Positions 29,388-39,249 of a DNA stretch of 64,000 nucleotides are shown here, in pieces. Origin of the DNA: Legionella sp. (GTDB lineage: Bacteria; Pseudomonadota; Gammaproteobacteria; Legionellales; Legionellaceae); the NCBI GenBank assembly GCA_017306715.1, contig JAFKHV010000006.1:1-64000 (forward strand), read 5' to 3'. The notes beneath the pieces were generated by a model. The model was not told the origin of the DNA and searched no databases. It saw only the letters and a list, made by a program, of their open reading frames with translations. Made by a program: the position numbers and the translations under genes. Each line of letters opens with the position of its first letter. Within the stretch, counting starts at the first letter, position 1.

Positions 29388-30464
29388 TTAGTTTAACTTG
29401 GCTGATGAAATAACTTCATTGATGAAGATATTTTCTTCATGACTGCGAGCAAAAGCGCCATGCAATATTAGTCCCGTACCCATACCCAGGGTAGCACCTC
29501 CAATAAGACCTGCTGTCCAGGTAAAATGCAATAACATGCCCACGGCAATCCCACCCGCACCTAAAGTCGCCAAAGCAATCCCCAAACCAATAAGGGCTAA
29601 TCCGACTGATTGCATGGAGAACTCATAACGTTCGATCTCATCGAAAACATGAACCCCCTGAATATTCCCAGCGTACATTTGATACAAATTTTCATAAAGT
29701 GCGCACTCCGCCTGAATATCTTTTACATCGGGATCCGCTAAAGCCTTCATAAGATCATTTGGGGGTAAATAAAAGTTTATTGCCTGTTGCGCAAATTCGT
29801 TTTTCTTCAGCCGTATGCAAGCTGCTTTGAAATCCCCAGTTAATTGCTTTCGACCCATATACTGTTCAAAAGAGTTCATAAATTCCACGCGCTGAGCATC
29901 TTGCAACTGCCCCCACAGCCACATCCACATTTTAGGGTATAGGAGACTTCCACGTTTTATCTGCGAAAATCCAAGCAGCAGCGCTTGACTTATTTCTGAG
30001 CCTTCATAAGCTGCACGCATGGTTTTATAAAGAACAAACAAGTCTTGCGTGCCTATCTGGGTGGCAACTTTTTTAAAAGTAATTTTAAATAGCTCTTCTT
30101 CTCCGATTTCCGCAAAAAACTCTAATAGTGAACGATCAGGGAAAGATTTCACTAAAAATTGATATGAATACAATGTCTGTTTGGAGGTCGTTTTCAAAGC
30201 GTCTTTGATGATACAACGAAGCGCATCCAAGGCTTTAATCGAGCATTGTTTAATATTTTTATAATTCACATCTTTTTGGAAAAGGTGTAAATATTTTGAA
30301 TTGCCTTTATGCAAATACAAATCATAGAGGAGAACTGTGAGTGGATTCCCCTGCTCAACTTGCTCTGTCAGGGGACCTCCGGACCAATTGTATCCAGCTT
30401 CAAGATGGGCTTTAACCATTTTGAAGGTTTTAGGAAAAGGGGGATTTTCAAAGGATGATTGCAT
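29388..30464 (-). CDS. Effector-like protein with C-terminal transmembrane hairpin, paralogue of its neighbour
   Basis: The 358-residue protein (start chosen as ATG at 30464 to match the paralogue's N-terminus; ATG at 30497 is also open) has the same helical core as the gene at 28384: RSLLEFFAEIGEEELFKITF, AYEGSEISQALLLGFSQIKRG. Instead of a CaaX box it carries two glycine-rich hydrophobic segments (GLALIGLGIALATLGAGGIAVGM-type, then TAGLIGGATLGMGTGLIL) near residues 290-340 and a tail HEENIFINEV with clustered acidic residues. The two genes are separated by 56 bases and probably arose by duplication. I recognise no catalytic motif. Confidence 0.55.
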   Translation of the reverse strand: MQSSFENPPFPKTFKMVKAHLEAGYNWSGGPLTEQVEQGNPLTVLLYDLYLHKGNSKYLHLFQKDVNYKNIKQCSIKALDALRCIIKDALKTTSKQTLYSYQFLVKSFPDRSLLEFFAEIGEEELFKITFKKVATQIGTQDLFVLYKTMRAAYEGSEISQALLLGFSQIKRGSLLYPKMWMWLWGQLQDAQRVEFMNSFEQYMGRKQLTGDFKAACIRLKKNEFAQQAINFYLPPNDLMKALADPDVKDIQAECALYENLYQMYAGNIQGVHVFDEIERYEFSMQSVGLALIGLGIALATLGAGGIAVGMLLHFTWTAGLIGGATLGMGTGLILHGAFARSHEENIFINEVISSAKLN

Positions 30465-30660
30465 TATTTCAACCCTATTTTTATTATTTTCAAGCATCTT
30501 ACCATGCTTGGCCTATGTTAATGAAGTGTCCACCGTGTGAAGTTATGGAGCCCTTCACAATACCTATATCGAGACGACGTGGTTCCTTATTGAGTTGTTT
30601 TTACAATTGTTAAGCAATTACACCTATAATAAAAGAAATACGTTTTTTTAAGGGATAATC

Positions 30661-30984
30661 ATGGCCAAATTAAAACACGATGAGTTCATAAACGAAATTC
30701 AACGGAGCTCTAAAGCAACTGCTTTGATCTATTCCCCTATTGAGTTACACGAATACATTGTGGAAATAATTGCCAAAAACTCGGATGAATTTATTCACAA
30801 AGGTGACGATCTCTGGCATTTCCATTCCCTAGATGAGGCGATTACACGAGCCACCGAATATGGCGCTGAAGAGTTTTTTCTCTGTGCCGATAATACTTAT
30901 GATGAATGTGGTTCTGGTGGCGGAACTCATACTTACGATTATATACCGCTGTACTCGAAAGCTAAGCGTTCGCGAAATAATTAA
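30661..30984 (+). CDS. Small hypothetical protein
   Basis: A 107-residue soluble, acidic protein (MAKLKHDEFINEIQRSSKAT) with no signal peptide or membrane segment. It includes ATEYGAEEFFLCADNTYDECG followed by GSGGGTHTYDYIPLY. I do not recognise the family. An AAGGG ribosome-binding site precedes the start (TTTAAGGGATAATC ATG) and the codon use looks native, so it is probably real. It stands alone between the effector pair and the cfa operon, pointing away from the former and converging with the latter. Confidence 0.6.
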   Translation: MAKLKHDEFINEIQRSSKATALIYSPIELHEYIVEIIAKNSDEFIHKGDDLWHFHSLDEAITRATEYGAEEFFLCADNTYDECGSGGGTHTYDYIPLYSKAKRSRNN

Positions 30985-31015
30985 CCATCAGCACGAAACT
31001 AAGGCCATAAATAAA

Positions 31016-31567
31016 TCAAAAGCTACCCGAATTGTCCGGTAGTGCTTGTTTTCGATAGCAATAGACACAAAACGGCAATACAAAGGCCCATATAGCTCCA
31101 ATAAAAAAGCAAGTTATGACAGTTCCATAAGGGAAAAACGCCGCACCCAAACGTGCTCCGAGGTAAAATGCCACGGCAAAGCCTAACCACGATAAAATAC
31201 CAAGTAAAAACAAATGACTAAATAAACCGCTTAATGTTGCATAGAGTAGAACCGTAAAACTAAGCCATATCCCTATCATCCACGGAGAGGTAAAATAAGG
31301 AGCGAAGGGATTTGCTGAATAAATTATTATTCCTTTATAGATTAACAGGCTATCAATTAAGCTACTGAAAAATAATATGATGAGCAGCAATCGCCATACT
31401 CCGCTCATCATGCTTTTTGATTTATATTGCCAATACAGTTGCAACACAATGCAAACACCTACAATCAGGGTGCTTCTCCATGGATATCCTTGCGCCGCAA
31501 GGGTTATACCGGCAAACCAGGCAATATAATATACAGTCAGATGAATCAGGTAATGGGCTTTATTCAT
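31016..31567 (-). CDS. DUF2878 inner-membrane protein
   Basis: A 183-residue polytopic protein with about five or six hydrophobic helices (YIAWFAGITLAAQGYPW, GVWRLLLIILFFSSLIDSLL, PWMIGIWLSFTVLLYATLSG and others). The length, topology and position as last gene after cfa match DUF2878 proteins, which recur in this operon type. The function is unknown; a role in lipid remodelling of the membrane is inferred from context only. Its start overlaps the cfa stop by 4 bases (ATGA). Confidence 0.8.
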   Translation of the reverse strand: MNKAHYLIHLTVYYIAWFAGITLAAQGYPWRSTLIVGVCIVLQLYWQYKSKSMMSGVWRLLLIILFFSSLIDSLLIYKGIIIYSANPFAPYFTSPWMIGIWLSFTVLLYATLSGLFSHLFLLGILSWLGFAVAFYLGARLGAAFFPYGTVITCFFIGAIWAFVLPFCVYCYRKQALPDNSGSF

Positions 31568-32781
31568 TGTCTCTTACGCCATAGGGCATGAATCGTACTG
31601 ATATAATTGTTTTGAAAACCCGCAGCACAGTAACAAAAATAAAATTCCCACATGCGAATAAAAGATTCATTAAACCCTTGCGCTAAAATCGTGTCTTTGT
31701 TTTCCAGTAATTTTTTATGCCAGTCATTTAACGTTGCGACATAATGCTGCCCAATATCGTTTAATGACAGGAGTTGCAACGAAGTTTGGCTAGCAATGGA
31801 TTTGTTAATAGAGAAAACCGAAGGCAGACAGCCTCCAGGGAAAATATATTTTTTAATAAAATCGACCCAATCTTTTGCCGCTTCATAAGATTGATCATTA
31901 ATTACAATAGCTTGTAAGAACAATAAACCATCTGGTTTAAGCAGTTGATTGCATTGATTAAAGAAGGTATCAAAATACTTATGCCCTACGGCCTCAATCA
32001 TCTCGATTGAAACCACTTTATCGTATTGTCCCGTAAGTTTTCTATAGTCTTCTTTCAACAAGTGCACTTTATCATTTAAACCTAAACGACTGATTTTTTC
32101 TTTGACGTACAGGTATTGCTTTTCAGAAATTGTCGTGGTGGTTACCTTACAGCCATATTCCTGAGCTGCAAAACACGCAAATCCACCCCACCCCGAACCA
32201 ATCTCAAGGATATGATCACTGGGTTTAAGTTGTAATGCAGTACAAATCGCCTCAATTTTTTTCTTCGCAGCCTCTTCCAAGCTAATATCCCCAGGCTCAT
32301 ATAAAGCACAGGAATACATCATTAATGGGTCAAGGATTAATTTAAAAAAATCATTCCCTAAATCGTAATGAGCTAAAATATTCTCTTTGGCGCGATGAAT
32401 TGAATTGGTTTTAAACTTGTAATTTAATGTTCTTAACCAGTTAAAAAAACGTGCTACAGAACTCTCAATGTTATAAAAAAGCGATTGGTTTTTAATAAAA
32501 ATCGAGATTAATTCTTGCAGATTCTCCGTATCCCAATGACCATTGATGTAACTGGTTCCAGCACCGACCGAGCCTCCGGTAAGAATGGTTTTATAGGCTT
32601 GGGGGTCATTGATGTTAATCGTGGCAATTGCATTGGTGCTTTTTTGAACATCACCGAATACATAACTACCTTCCGGATCACTGACTTTTATGGCGCCATG
32701 ATTGATGGTATTGAGTAATTTGAAAAGTATCTTTTTAGAAGATTTGGTAATCAGCTTTAATGTATGCTTATTTGAGTTCAT
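31564..32781 (-). CDS. cfa: Cyclopropane-fatty-acyl-phospholipid synthase-family methyltransferase
   Basis: A 405-residue enzyme with the Cfa layout: an N-terminal lipid-binding domain (GSVGAGTSYINGHWDTENL) and a SAM-dependent methyltransferase domain with LAHYDLGNDFF, MMYSCALY, EIGSGWGGFACFAAQEYGC (SAM binding) and SIEMIEAVGHKY. It transfers a methylene group from S-adenosylmethionine to cis double bonds of phospholipid acyl chains at the membrane surface. In this operon type (FAD oxidoreductase, DUF1365, Cfa-like, DUF2878) some homologues make modified lipids other than simple cyclopropane, so the exact product is open. ATGA overlaps on both sides indicate translational coupling. Confidence 0.92.
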   Translation of the reverse strand: MNSNKHTLKLITKSSKKILFKLLNTINHGAIKVSDPEGSYVFGDVQKSTNAIATININDPQAYKTILTGGSVGAGTSYINGHWDTENLQELISIFIKNQSLFYNIESSVARFFNWLRTLNYKFKTNSIHRAKENILAHYDLGNDFFKLILDPLMMYSCALYEPGDISLEEAAKKKIEAICTALQLKPSDHILEIGSGWGGFACFAAQEYGCKVTTTTISEKQYLYVKEKISRLGLNDKVHLLKEDYRKLTGQYDKVVSIEMIEAVGHKYFDTFFNQCNQLLKPDGLLFLQAIVINDQSYEAAKDWVDFIKKYIFPGGCLPSVFSINKSIASQTSLQLLSLNDIGQHYVATLNDWHKKLLENKDTILAQGFNESFIRMWEFYFCYCAAGFQNNYISTIHALWRKRQ

Positions 32782-33530
32782 TTATTATCCTTATTCGATT
32801 TTGGGTGTCCATAAAATGGAAAACCTTTAATCCATAGTTTCAATGCCTGCCAGTAAATTGCCGTTGTAATTTTGTAACTTATGAAAGGATGCCGCAAAAA
32901 AACTTTTTTTATCGCGTGATTTTTTTGTCCAGTCAAGGTTAACGTTGCATCGAAATGCTTTTCTCCATCACGATAATTTTCCATATGCACCACTATTTTT
33001 TCTTTATTCAGCTTTAATTTCAGTTGATAAGAATAATTCATAGACATAAAAGGTGATACATGGAATTCTTTATTAAATTGATAAGAATAAATCTCGCTTT
33101 TGGGTGTTGCTAAATGACGCAGCACATAGCGATGACGCTCTCCCCATGGCGTATTGGTGACCTCGAGTATTAAGTATTCCAAATTTTTATTGAATTCATC
33201 AAAAATAAAAAAAAGACTTATCGGGTTAAAACAATAACCGAAACAACTCAGTTGCGTTAACAAATAAATTTTTCCAGCCGGATAAACTCCAAACTGTTTT
33301 TTAACAAGTTCGCGAGCATAATCGTCCAGTGAGAGAGCAGAGTCATTTAAGTAGTTATTTCGTTTAAAAGTAAACCAATTAAACCGCTCAATAGAGATGT
33401 ATTTGGATCCTTTGAACGTCGTGTCAATGTTCGCGAGATCAAAGCAAAACATAAATAAACCATATGAGAACTGATGCTTTTTTGGTAAAAAGCGGCGATG
33501 ACGCAGATGACCGCTATAGATTTGCTCCAT
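32778..33530 (-). CDS. DUF1365 family protein
   Basis: A 250-residue protein starting MEQIYSGHLRHRRFLPKKHQF, the characteristic DUF1365 N-terminus, with FGVYPAGKIYLLTQLSCFGYCFNPISLFF and YVLRHLATPKSEIYSYQFNKEFHVSPFM further on. The family almost always accompanies the FAD oxidoreductase and Cfa genes and is thought to act in the same lipid modification; its reaction is not established. I chose the ATG at 33530, which shares one base with the upstream stop (TAATG), instead of the open frame to 33554. Confidence 0.88.
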   Translation of the reverse strand: MEQIYSGHLRHRRFLPKKHQFSYGLFMFCFDLANIDTTFKGSKYISIERFNWFTFKRNNYLNDSALSLDDYARELVKKQFGVYPAGKIYLLTQLSCFGYCFNPISLFFIFDEFNKNLEYLILEVTNTPWGERHRYVLRHLATPKSEIYSYQFNKEFHVSPFMSMNYSYQLKLKLNKEKIVVHMENYRDGEKHFDATLTLTGQKNHAIKKVFLRHPFISYKITTAIYWQALKLWIKGFPFYGHPKSNKDNK

Positions 33531-34768
33531 TATCTGTCCTCTAGGAGATGACACGCCTTCAGGGCACTGTTCACGCCATCCTCATGAAAACCATAACCCC
33601 AATAGCTTCCAGCGTAGTATGTATTATGCAGCCCATTGATTAAATTTATTTGTTTTTGAGCCTTTAACGCAGAAACATCCAAGCAAGGATGGGCATATTG
33701 AAATGATTGAATTATTTTTTCTTGGTCAATCTCATGGGTAAGGTTCATGGATACAAAAAAATCATGATGCGTATGGATGGATTGCAAGCGATTCATGTAA
33801 TAAGTAAGTGTTGCTTCGTTGTTCTGATTATCTAGATAATTCCAACTTGCCCAAGCTTTGCGGTTTTTAGGCATTACCTTTTTATCTTTATGGAGAACAA
33901 CCTCATTATTGGTGTATTTTATTGCTGATAGGATATTCATTTCTTCGGCGGTGGGTTTGTCGAGCATCGCCAATGTTTGATCGCTGTGCGTAGCACAGAT
34001 GACCGCATCAAAAATCTGCTCTTGACCCCGGGTTATAATTTTTACTTTGCCCTCCTCTCGTATGATGCGCTCTACTTTGGAATTTAAGTAAACTTGATCT
34101 TTTAATCGCTCAAGCATCGGAGCAATATAGTTTTTCGAACCCTGCTTGATAACGTACCAGGTTGGCCTGTTGAATATCTCCAGCAACCCATGATTATGAT
34201 AAAAATTAAATATAAACAATGCCGAGCAATTCAAAGCGTCTTCTCTATTTTTAGACCAAATAGCAGCCATCATGGGAATAAGATAACACTCGGTAAATTG
34301 TTCTGAATAATGATGTTTACGAATAAATTCATGAATGGTTACAGTAAGATCATCCGTTTGCGCAAGAAATTTTTTGGCATGCGTATTAAACGAAATGATG
34401 TCTTTGAGTAACCGATAAAAATCTTTGTTAACCAGGTTTCGACGATCGGAAAACAAAGTATTTAAACTATGGCCACAGTATTCGAGTCCGCGATGATCCG
34501 AGCGATAGCTGAAACTCATTTCGCTCGGTTGAATCGGTACGTTTAACTCTTCGAGTAATTTACAAAAATTAGGATAGGTTCTTTTGTTAAAAACAATAAA
34601 TCCTGTATCAATGTTATATTCCGACTCTTCCGTGGTAACGGATATTGTATGGGTATGACCACCCAGATAATCATTCGCTTCAAATAATGATACATCATGG
34701 CTTTTACTTAATAGATAAGCACTTGTTAGACCAGATATTCCGGACCCAATTACTGCAATTTTTTTCAA
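33530..34768 (-). CDS. FAD-dependent oxidoreductase of the cfa operon
   Basis: A 412-residue flavoprotein with a dinucleotide-binding N-terminus GSGISGLTSAYLLSKSHDVSLFE and the amine-oxidase-like motif NDYLGGHTHTI. Then come NIDTGFIVFNKRTYPNF and a C-terminal WGYGFHEDGVNSALKA that closes the FAD site. It is the first gene of the lipid-modifying operon. By homology it oxidises or desaturates an acyl substrate, but this is inferred. A purine-rich AAAGGAACT lies a few bases before the start. No specific operator was found upstream. Confidence 0.88.
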   Translation of the reverse strand: MKKIAVIGSGISGLTSAYLLSKSHDVSLFEANDYLGGHTHTISVTTEESEYNIDTGFIVFNKRTYPNFCKLLEELNVPIQPSEMSFSYRSDHRGLEYCGHSLNTLFSDRRNLVNKDFYRLLKDIISFNTHAKKFLAQTDDLTVTIHEFIRKHHYSEQFTECYLIPMMAAIWSKNREDALNCSALFIFNFYHNHGLLEIFNRPTWYVIKQGSKNYIAPMLERLKDQVYLNSKVERIIREEGKVKIITRGQEQIFDAVICATHSDQTLAMLDKPTAEEMNILSAIKYTNNEVVLHKDKKVMPKNRKAWASWNYLDNQNNEATLTYYMNRLQSIHTHHDFFVSMNLTHEIDQEKIIQSFQYAHPCLDVSALKAQKQINLINGLHNTYYAGSYWGYGFHEDGVNSALKACHLLEDR

Positions 34769-34932
34769 CCATAGTTCCTTTTTAGCTATTTGCTGGGTAA
34801 TTTATTTTAATATAAATACGTTGTAAAGATATTTAATAATTAACTTTTGCGCCCACACCATTTGCATTATAAGACATTGATTAAAATGGTTTATCGATTA
34901 TGATGTTAAAAAAATTTATTGTAGGCGCTTCT

Positions 34933-37460
34933 ATGTTTCGACTTAAATATTGTATGTTGTTGCTCCTCTCTCATTCCTTACATGCATTAACCACATTAAC
35001 AGTGACCTTAAGCACAGATAACAATCCAGGTGGAATTGGGAAGTGGGCGATCTGCGCTATTTTTTAAACGCTATGAATCAAAGCTTGAATTCAGCACCTG
35101 ATGATTACGCAATTATATTCGCCTCGCCAATGACTATTCAGCTTAATGGGAATTTGCCCATCATTAACAACTCGTCGAATGCGGTGAATATTACCATCGG
35201 TAATCCTGGGACTATCCCCACCGTCACGATTGATGGTAATGGAGCCTATAGTGGTTTTTTTATTCCTATGGGAAACGTCACCATTCAAAATATGATTTTT
35301 CAAAATCTGATTGCTAAAGGGGGCGATGGCGGAGACGGCATCTCCGGTGGGGGTGGCGGGTTAGGTGCTGGCGCTGCCATTTTTGCACCACAAACTTTTT
35401 TAAATGGCTCCCATCCTGCTATTACGCTGATGAATATTTCTATCAGTAATTGTAGTGCCATCGGGGGCAATGGGGGCAATTACTCTACGCTTGCGAACAC
35501 TGGGAATGAAGGTGGCGGTGGCGGCGGTGGTTTTGGCGGGAACGGCGGTTCAATTACCACCAGTGGCAGCACGGGTGGTGCTGGAGGTGGCGGTTTTGGT
35601 GGCAATGGGGGTGAGGTCACGCTTTCCACCATTGACCTTCTTGGGGGCGGCGGCAGTGGTGGAGGTGGCCTAGGTTCTAAAGCGGTTATCGGTATACTAA
35701 CCAACCTAGGAAATGGAGGCTCTGATCAGAGCGCAGGTTCTGATGGCAATGGTTACGGACTTAATATCAGTGCAGGCTCTGGTGGTGGTGGCTATATCGG
35801 GGGTAATACGGCTGGGGGAGGTGGTGGTGGCGGTGCTATCATTAGTAGTGTGCTCTCTGGAGGTGGCGGTGGCGGGAGCGCTGGTTTGAATGGAGCCTCC
35901 GCTCAAGGAAACACCCCTCCCCTTACTTTTGCTACGCCATCGGGTGGAAATGGTGGTGATGGTGCAGGCGGCGGTGGGGGCGCAGTGGTTATTACTGGCC
36001 CGTCAAACGCGATTGATGGTCAAGCTGGAAATGGCGGCTATGGCGGCGGCGGTGGTGGTGGCGCGGGTACCGGTGCTTATGACAGCGACTATACCGTACA
36101 AGCAGGGTCTGGAGGCATAGGTGGCGGCGGTGGTGGCGGCGGCGTCAATCAGTCAGGAACGACCTCTGCTGGAGGTGGAAATTCTCTTGGCGGCGGTGGT
36201 GGCGGCGGTGGTGGTCCATCAAATGGCATTACGGCCACAGGAGGCTCTGATATAGGAAATCTCGGGGGTGGCTCTGGAGGGAGCGGAGCAAATAGCGTGG
36301 GTTCTGGTTTCGGTGGCGGTGGTGGTGGCGGCGGAAGCGGCCTTGGTGCTGCGCTCTTCATTGATAGTAACCTCATCTTAACCATACAAGCCATTTCGGG
36401 AACGCCAACCCTTTTCAATACCTCAAATAACTCAACCCAAGCAGGTATTCATGGCACCGGGGGTCCAGGGGGCATGGACGGTTCCGATGGTTCCGCTTTG
36501 GGCGATAGCATTTTCCTGCGTACTGGCTCCTCAATCACGTTCATTGCCCAAGCAACCAATGATCTATTAACACTTGGAAATCAGGTAGCCTTTACTGATG
36601 ACACCTCATTCGGTACTGGAGGCACGAGTATTTATATTAAAGGTAATGGAACAGTTATTTACAACGGCACATCCAATTATCAAGGCACTGTTAAAATTGA
36701 CAATGCGAATTTCAAGGTTAACGGTCTTATCGATCAAGCGCCGATATTTGTATGCCGTAACAGTAGCTTCAGCGCACAAAGGGGTACGCTTAGCGGACAT
36801 GGAACGTTAACCGGAACCGTTTTTGCAAATTCGGGAACAATTTCTCCAGATCCAGGGCAAACCCTAACGGTTGGTAGTTTGACCCTTAATTCAGCAACCA
36901 GCAACAGCCTTGGTAGTCTGATTCATTTCGATGTTAATTCCAATGGTACCTCTTTAATTGCCGTGAATGGCGCTGCGACCCTTGCGGGTACTTTGGAAAT
37001 TAATTTGGACGCAACGGCCCAGCCCGGAAACTACACACTGCTGACCTCTAATGGTATAACGGGTACGTTTGATAAGATTCTATTTACTGGGAAAATCCCA
37101 CGTTATACTCTTTCCTATCTTCCTGTTGGCGCACCAACCTATGTGCAATTTAATTTTTTAGGTTACCCGCCGCCGACACCACCTACATCCGTTGATATAC
37201 CCGCAACTGTGAATGGTTCGCCGGTGCTTAATCCTGCAGTTGTATGTTGTGGCCGACCCGTTATCTTGGGGCCGTTACCGATACCAGGTCCTGGACCCAC
37301 AGCGTATACCATTATTAATACGACCGGTACTGTTCAGTGCAAGATTGGGCGAACACCCTCACAAATCTACTTGAAAATGTATGGTAGAAATGGCTCATGT
37401 ACCATCGTGGGAACTAAAAATGGTATTGTCTCTAATCCGTTAAAGGTAATTGCACCGTGA
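34933..37460 (+). pseudogene. Glycine-rich secreted surface protein with apparent frameshift after the signal region
   Basis: A signal-peptide-bearing start (MFRLKYCMLLLLSHSLHA at 34933; ATG at 34903 also open) runs in one frame to TVTLSTDNNPGGIG and stops at 35065-35067. The natural continuation, VGDLRYFLNAMNQS, lies in another frame from 35043 for about 805 residues. Restoring one base in GGGAAGTG near 35038-35043 would give NPGGIGEVGDLRY, a motif that begins many polymorphic or Gly-rich surface proteins. The body has runs of GGxGG (about residues 95-440) like PE-PGRS proteins, then a beta-helix-like region (GTLSGHGTLTGTVFANSGTI), and a Cys-containing C-terminus. The intact downstream frame suggests a recent lesion, a sequencing error or programmed slippage. 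Confidence 0.6.
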
Positions 37461-38185
37461 GAAATTTTTCCGTTATTATAATGACCCTGGGAATGGTTGG
37501 CGTAACGTTTGCAGCCGATAACGCGCCTCATACATCATTAAAGAAATGGGGGAGATTTTATCTCGGCGTGAACTCGGGATTTACGGTTCATGATATTCAA
37601 TTAACATCACAACAATTGGGCTTCACTCATCCCAGTGGAAAATGCAATACGCGTACGGATTTTTCTTCATTCTTTCCAGGATTGCAGCTAGGATTCATGC
37701 GTCCACTTCCCAATCAATTCATCTTGGGGATGGAGGCGAATGTAACGTTTAATACGAATCAAAAGACAAATTTAGATTGTAACTGTCCTTACAACCCTTA
37801 TGTATCTGACCGTTTCTCATTGAGAGTCCCGATGCAAAGTTCGCTCAAAGGTCGAATAGGACACATCATAATTGGGCATACTAGAACCATATTACCTTAT
37901 CTGACCGCGGGAGCTAGTTTTAATCAAACCAAATTATCGTATTCTAACGAAGGGGGTGATTATTATGCTCAAAATAAAACGCAGGCAGGCGCTTTAATTG
38001 GTGCTGGTATCGAATGGTCTTTTCAAAAAAATTGGTCTTTCCGGGCTGAATACACCTACGCCGATTATGGAACGGCCCATAACCTGAGAATTCCTCAAGT
38101 TTATGGTTTAATGGATCCGAATGGTAATGCTCGTGTTGATTTAAATACAAACAATTTTGCTTTTTCGGTGAATTATTGGCTTTAA
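37457..38185 (+). CDS. Outer-membrane beta-barrel protein
   Basis: A 242-residue protein with signal peptide (MRNFSVIIMTLGMVGVTFA, cut before ADN) and alternating amphipathic strands ending in aromatic residues, closing with NNFAFSVNYWL, a typical outer-membrane assembly signal. The pattern (RFYLGVNSGFTV, FPGLQLGFMRPL, WSFRAEYTYADYG) is that of small OmpA-like or Opa-like eight-stranded porins. Start GTG at 37457 overlaps the stop of the glycine-rich gene (GTGA), so both are translated from one transcript. A joint role in surface display or adhesion is inferred. Confidence 0.82.
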   Translation: MRNFSVIIMTLGMVGVTFAADNAPHTSLKKWGRFYLGVNSGFTVHDIQLTSQQLGFTHPSGKCNTRTDFSSFFPGLQLGFMRPLPNQFILGMEANVTFNTNQKTNLDCNCPYNPYVSDRFSLRVPMQSSLKGRIGHIIIGHTRTILPYLTAGASFNQTKLSYSNEGGDYYAQNKTQAGALIGAGIEWSFQKNWSFRAEYTYADYGTAHNLRIPQVYGLMDPNGNARVDLNTNNFAFSVNYWL

Positions 38186-38218
38186 ACACGAAATCCAGAA
38201 CAGACACAGGATGCATTG

Positions 38219-38413
38219 ATGAAATTTACATGCAATATCGATAAAACAGATCGAATGAACCGGGCAATCATTGGTGCAGTGCTGTGTATCGCGGCACTGT
38301 TTGGTATGGGGAAGTATTTTTATATTTTACTTGGACTTGCACTAATCATCGAGGGCATCATTGGTTGGTGTTCCATCCCCTATGTGCTGAGCAAGATCAA
38401 GCGATTGTTCTAA
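38219..38413 (+). CDS. Small inner-membrane protein, DUF2892-like
   Basis: A 64-residue protein, MKFTCNIDKTDRMNRAIIGA, with two hydrophobic segments (AVLCIAALFGMGKYFYILLG, then LALIIEGIIGWCSIPYVL) and a basic tail. The NxxxxDRxxR start and two-helix layout match DUF2892/YgaP-type membrane modules. Function is unknown. It follows the barrel gene by 33 bases and may share its transcript. ATG at 38219 is chosen; a TTG directly before it is less likely. Confidence 0.7.
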   Translation: MKFTCNIDKTDRMNRAIIGAVLCIAALFGMGKYFYILLGLALIIEGIIGWCSIPYVLSKIKRLF

Positions 38414-38540
38414 GTATCACCAATAGTGAAGCAACATGAATAATTGAATTGTGTATCTTTTTTCCTTAAAAACCACCTAAAACACACAAAAACTGAACGG
38501 AAAGAACTACAATTATAATTTTCTACGAATAGGAAATTTT

Positions 38541-39221
38541 ATGAAAATTGCATTGATAACGGGTGCTAATAGAGGACTTGGTTTAGAATTTTCTTATCAA
38601 CTAAAAAATAAGGGCTACCACATTATCGGTTGTTGCCGTAATCCTTCTGCAGCAACAGAGTTAAATCAAATTGCAGACGAAGTAATCAAACTGGATGTAA
38701 CGTCTGATGATGATATCAAATCTTTAGTGAACGCACTGAACGGACGCCCTATCGATTTACTGGTGAACAATGCGGGCATTACCGGCGAGCAAGGTGTGAC
38801 CGTAGGGAATATTCAGCGAGAAAATTATCTTCACGTCTTAAATGTGAACTGCGTCAGTGTCGTAAAGATTTGTGATGCGCTATTGCCAAATTTACGTGCA
38901 AGTGCTGATAAAAGTATATTAGTAATTAGCTCACAAATGGGCAGCATCTCGGACAATAATCAGGGTCGCTCTTATGCGTATCGCTCGAGTAAAGCGGCAT
39001 TAAATTGCGTTATGCACAGCTTTGCTCTGGATGTTAAACCAATGGACGTGCATGTGATGCTTATGCATCCAGGCTGGGTTAAAACGGATATGGGTGGTCC
39101 TAATGCCGCCGTTGACGCCAAATCCAGTGTTGCCGGGATGTTGCGCGAAGTCGAAAAATATATGAGCCAAAGTCATGCCGATATTCTTTATACTTTTGAT
39201 GGTAATCGCATTGGCTGGTAA
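38541..39221 (+). CDS. Short-chain dehydrogenase/reductase
   Basis: A 226-residue Rossmann-fold enzyme: the NAD(P)-binding TGANRGLGLEF at the N-terminus, NNAG in LLVNNAGITGEQG, and the catalytic Ser and YxxxK in ISSQMGSISDNNQGRSYAYRSSKAALN. C-fold/carbonyl-reductase-like members look similar. The Arg after the glycine motif and CCRN after the second strand suggest NADP(H). The substrate cannot be told. It heads a short run of unrelated small enzymes. Confidence 0.9.
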   Translation: MKIALITGANRGLGLEFSYQLKNKGYHIIGCCRNPSAATELNQIADEVIKLDVTSDDDIKSLVNALNGRPIDLLVNNAGITGEQGVTVGNIQRENYLHVLNVNCVSVVKICDALLPNLRASADKSILVISSQMGSISDNNQGRSYAYRSSKAALNCVMHSFALDVKPMDVHVMLMHPGWVKTDMGGPNAAVDAKSSVAGMLREVEKYMSQSHADILYTFDGNRIGW

Positions 39222-39249
39222 TACAACGATCTTATACCGAGGGCATTAA

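Noticed and set aside
35480..36418. Proline-rich open frames on the minus strand
   Set aside because: They are reverse complements of glycine codons (GGN read as CCN) in the glycine-rich protein, which keeps the antisense frame open by composition alone.
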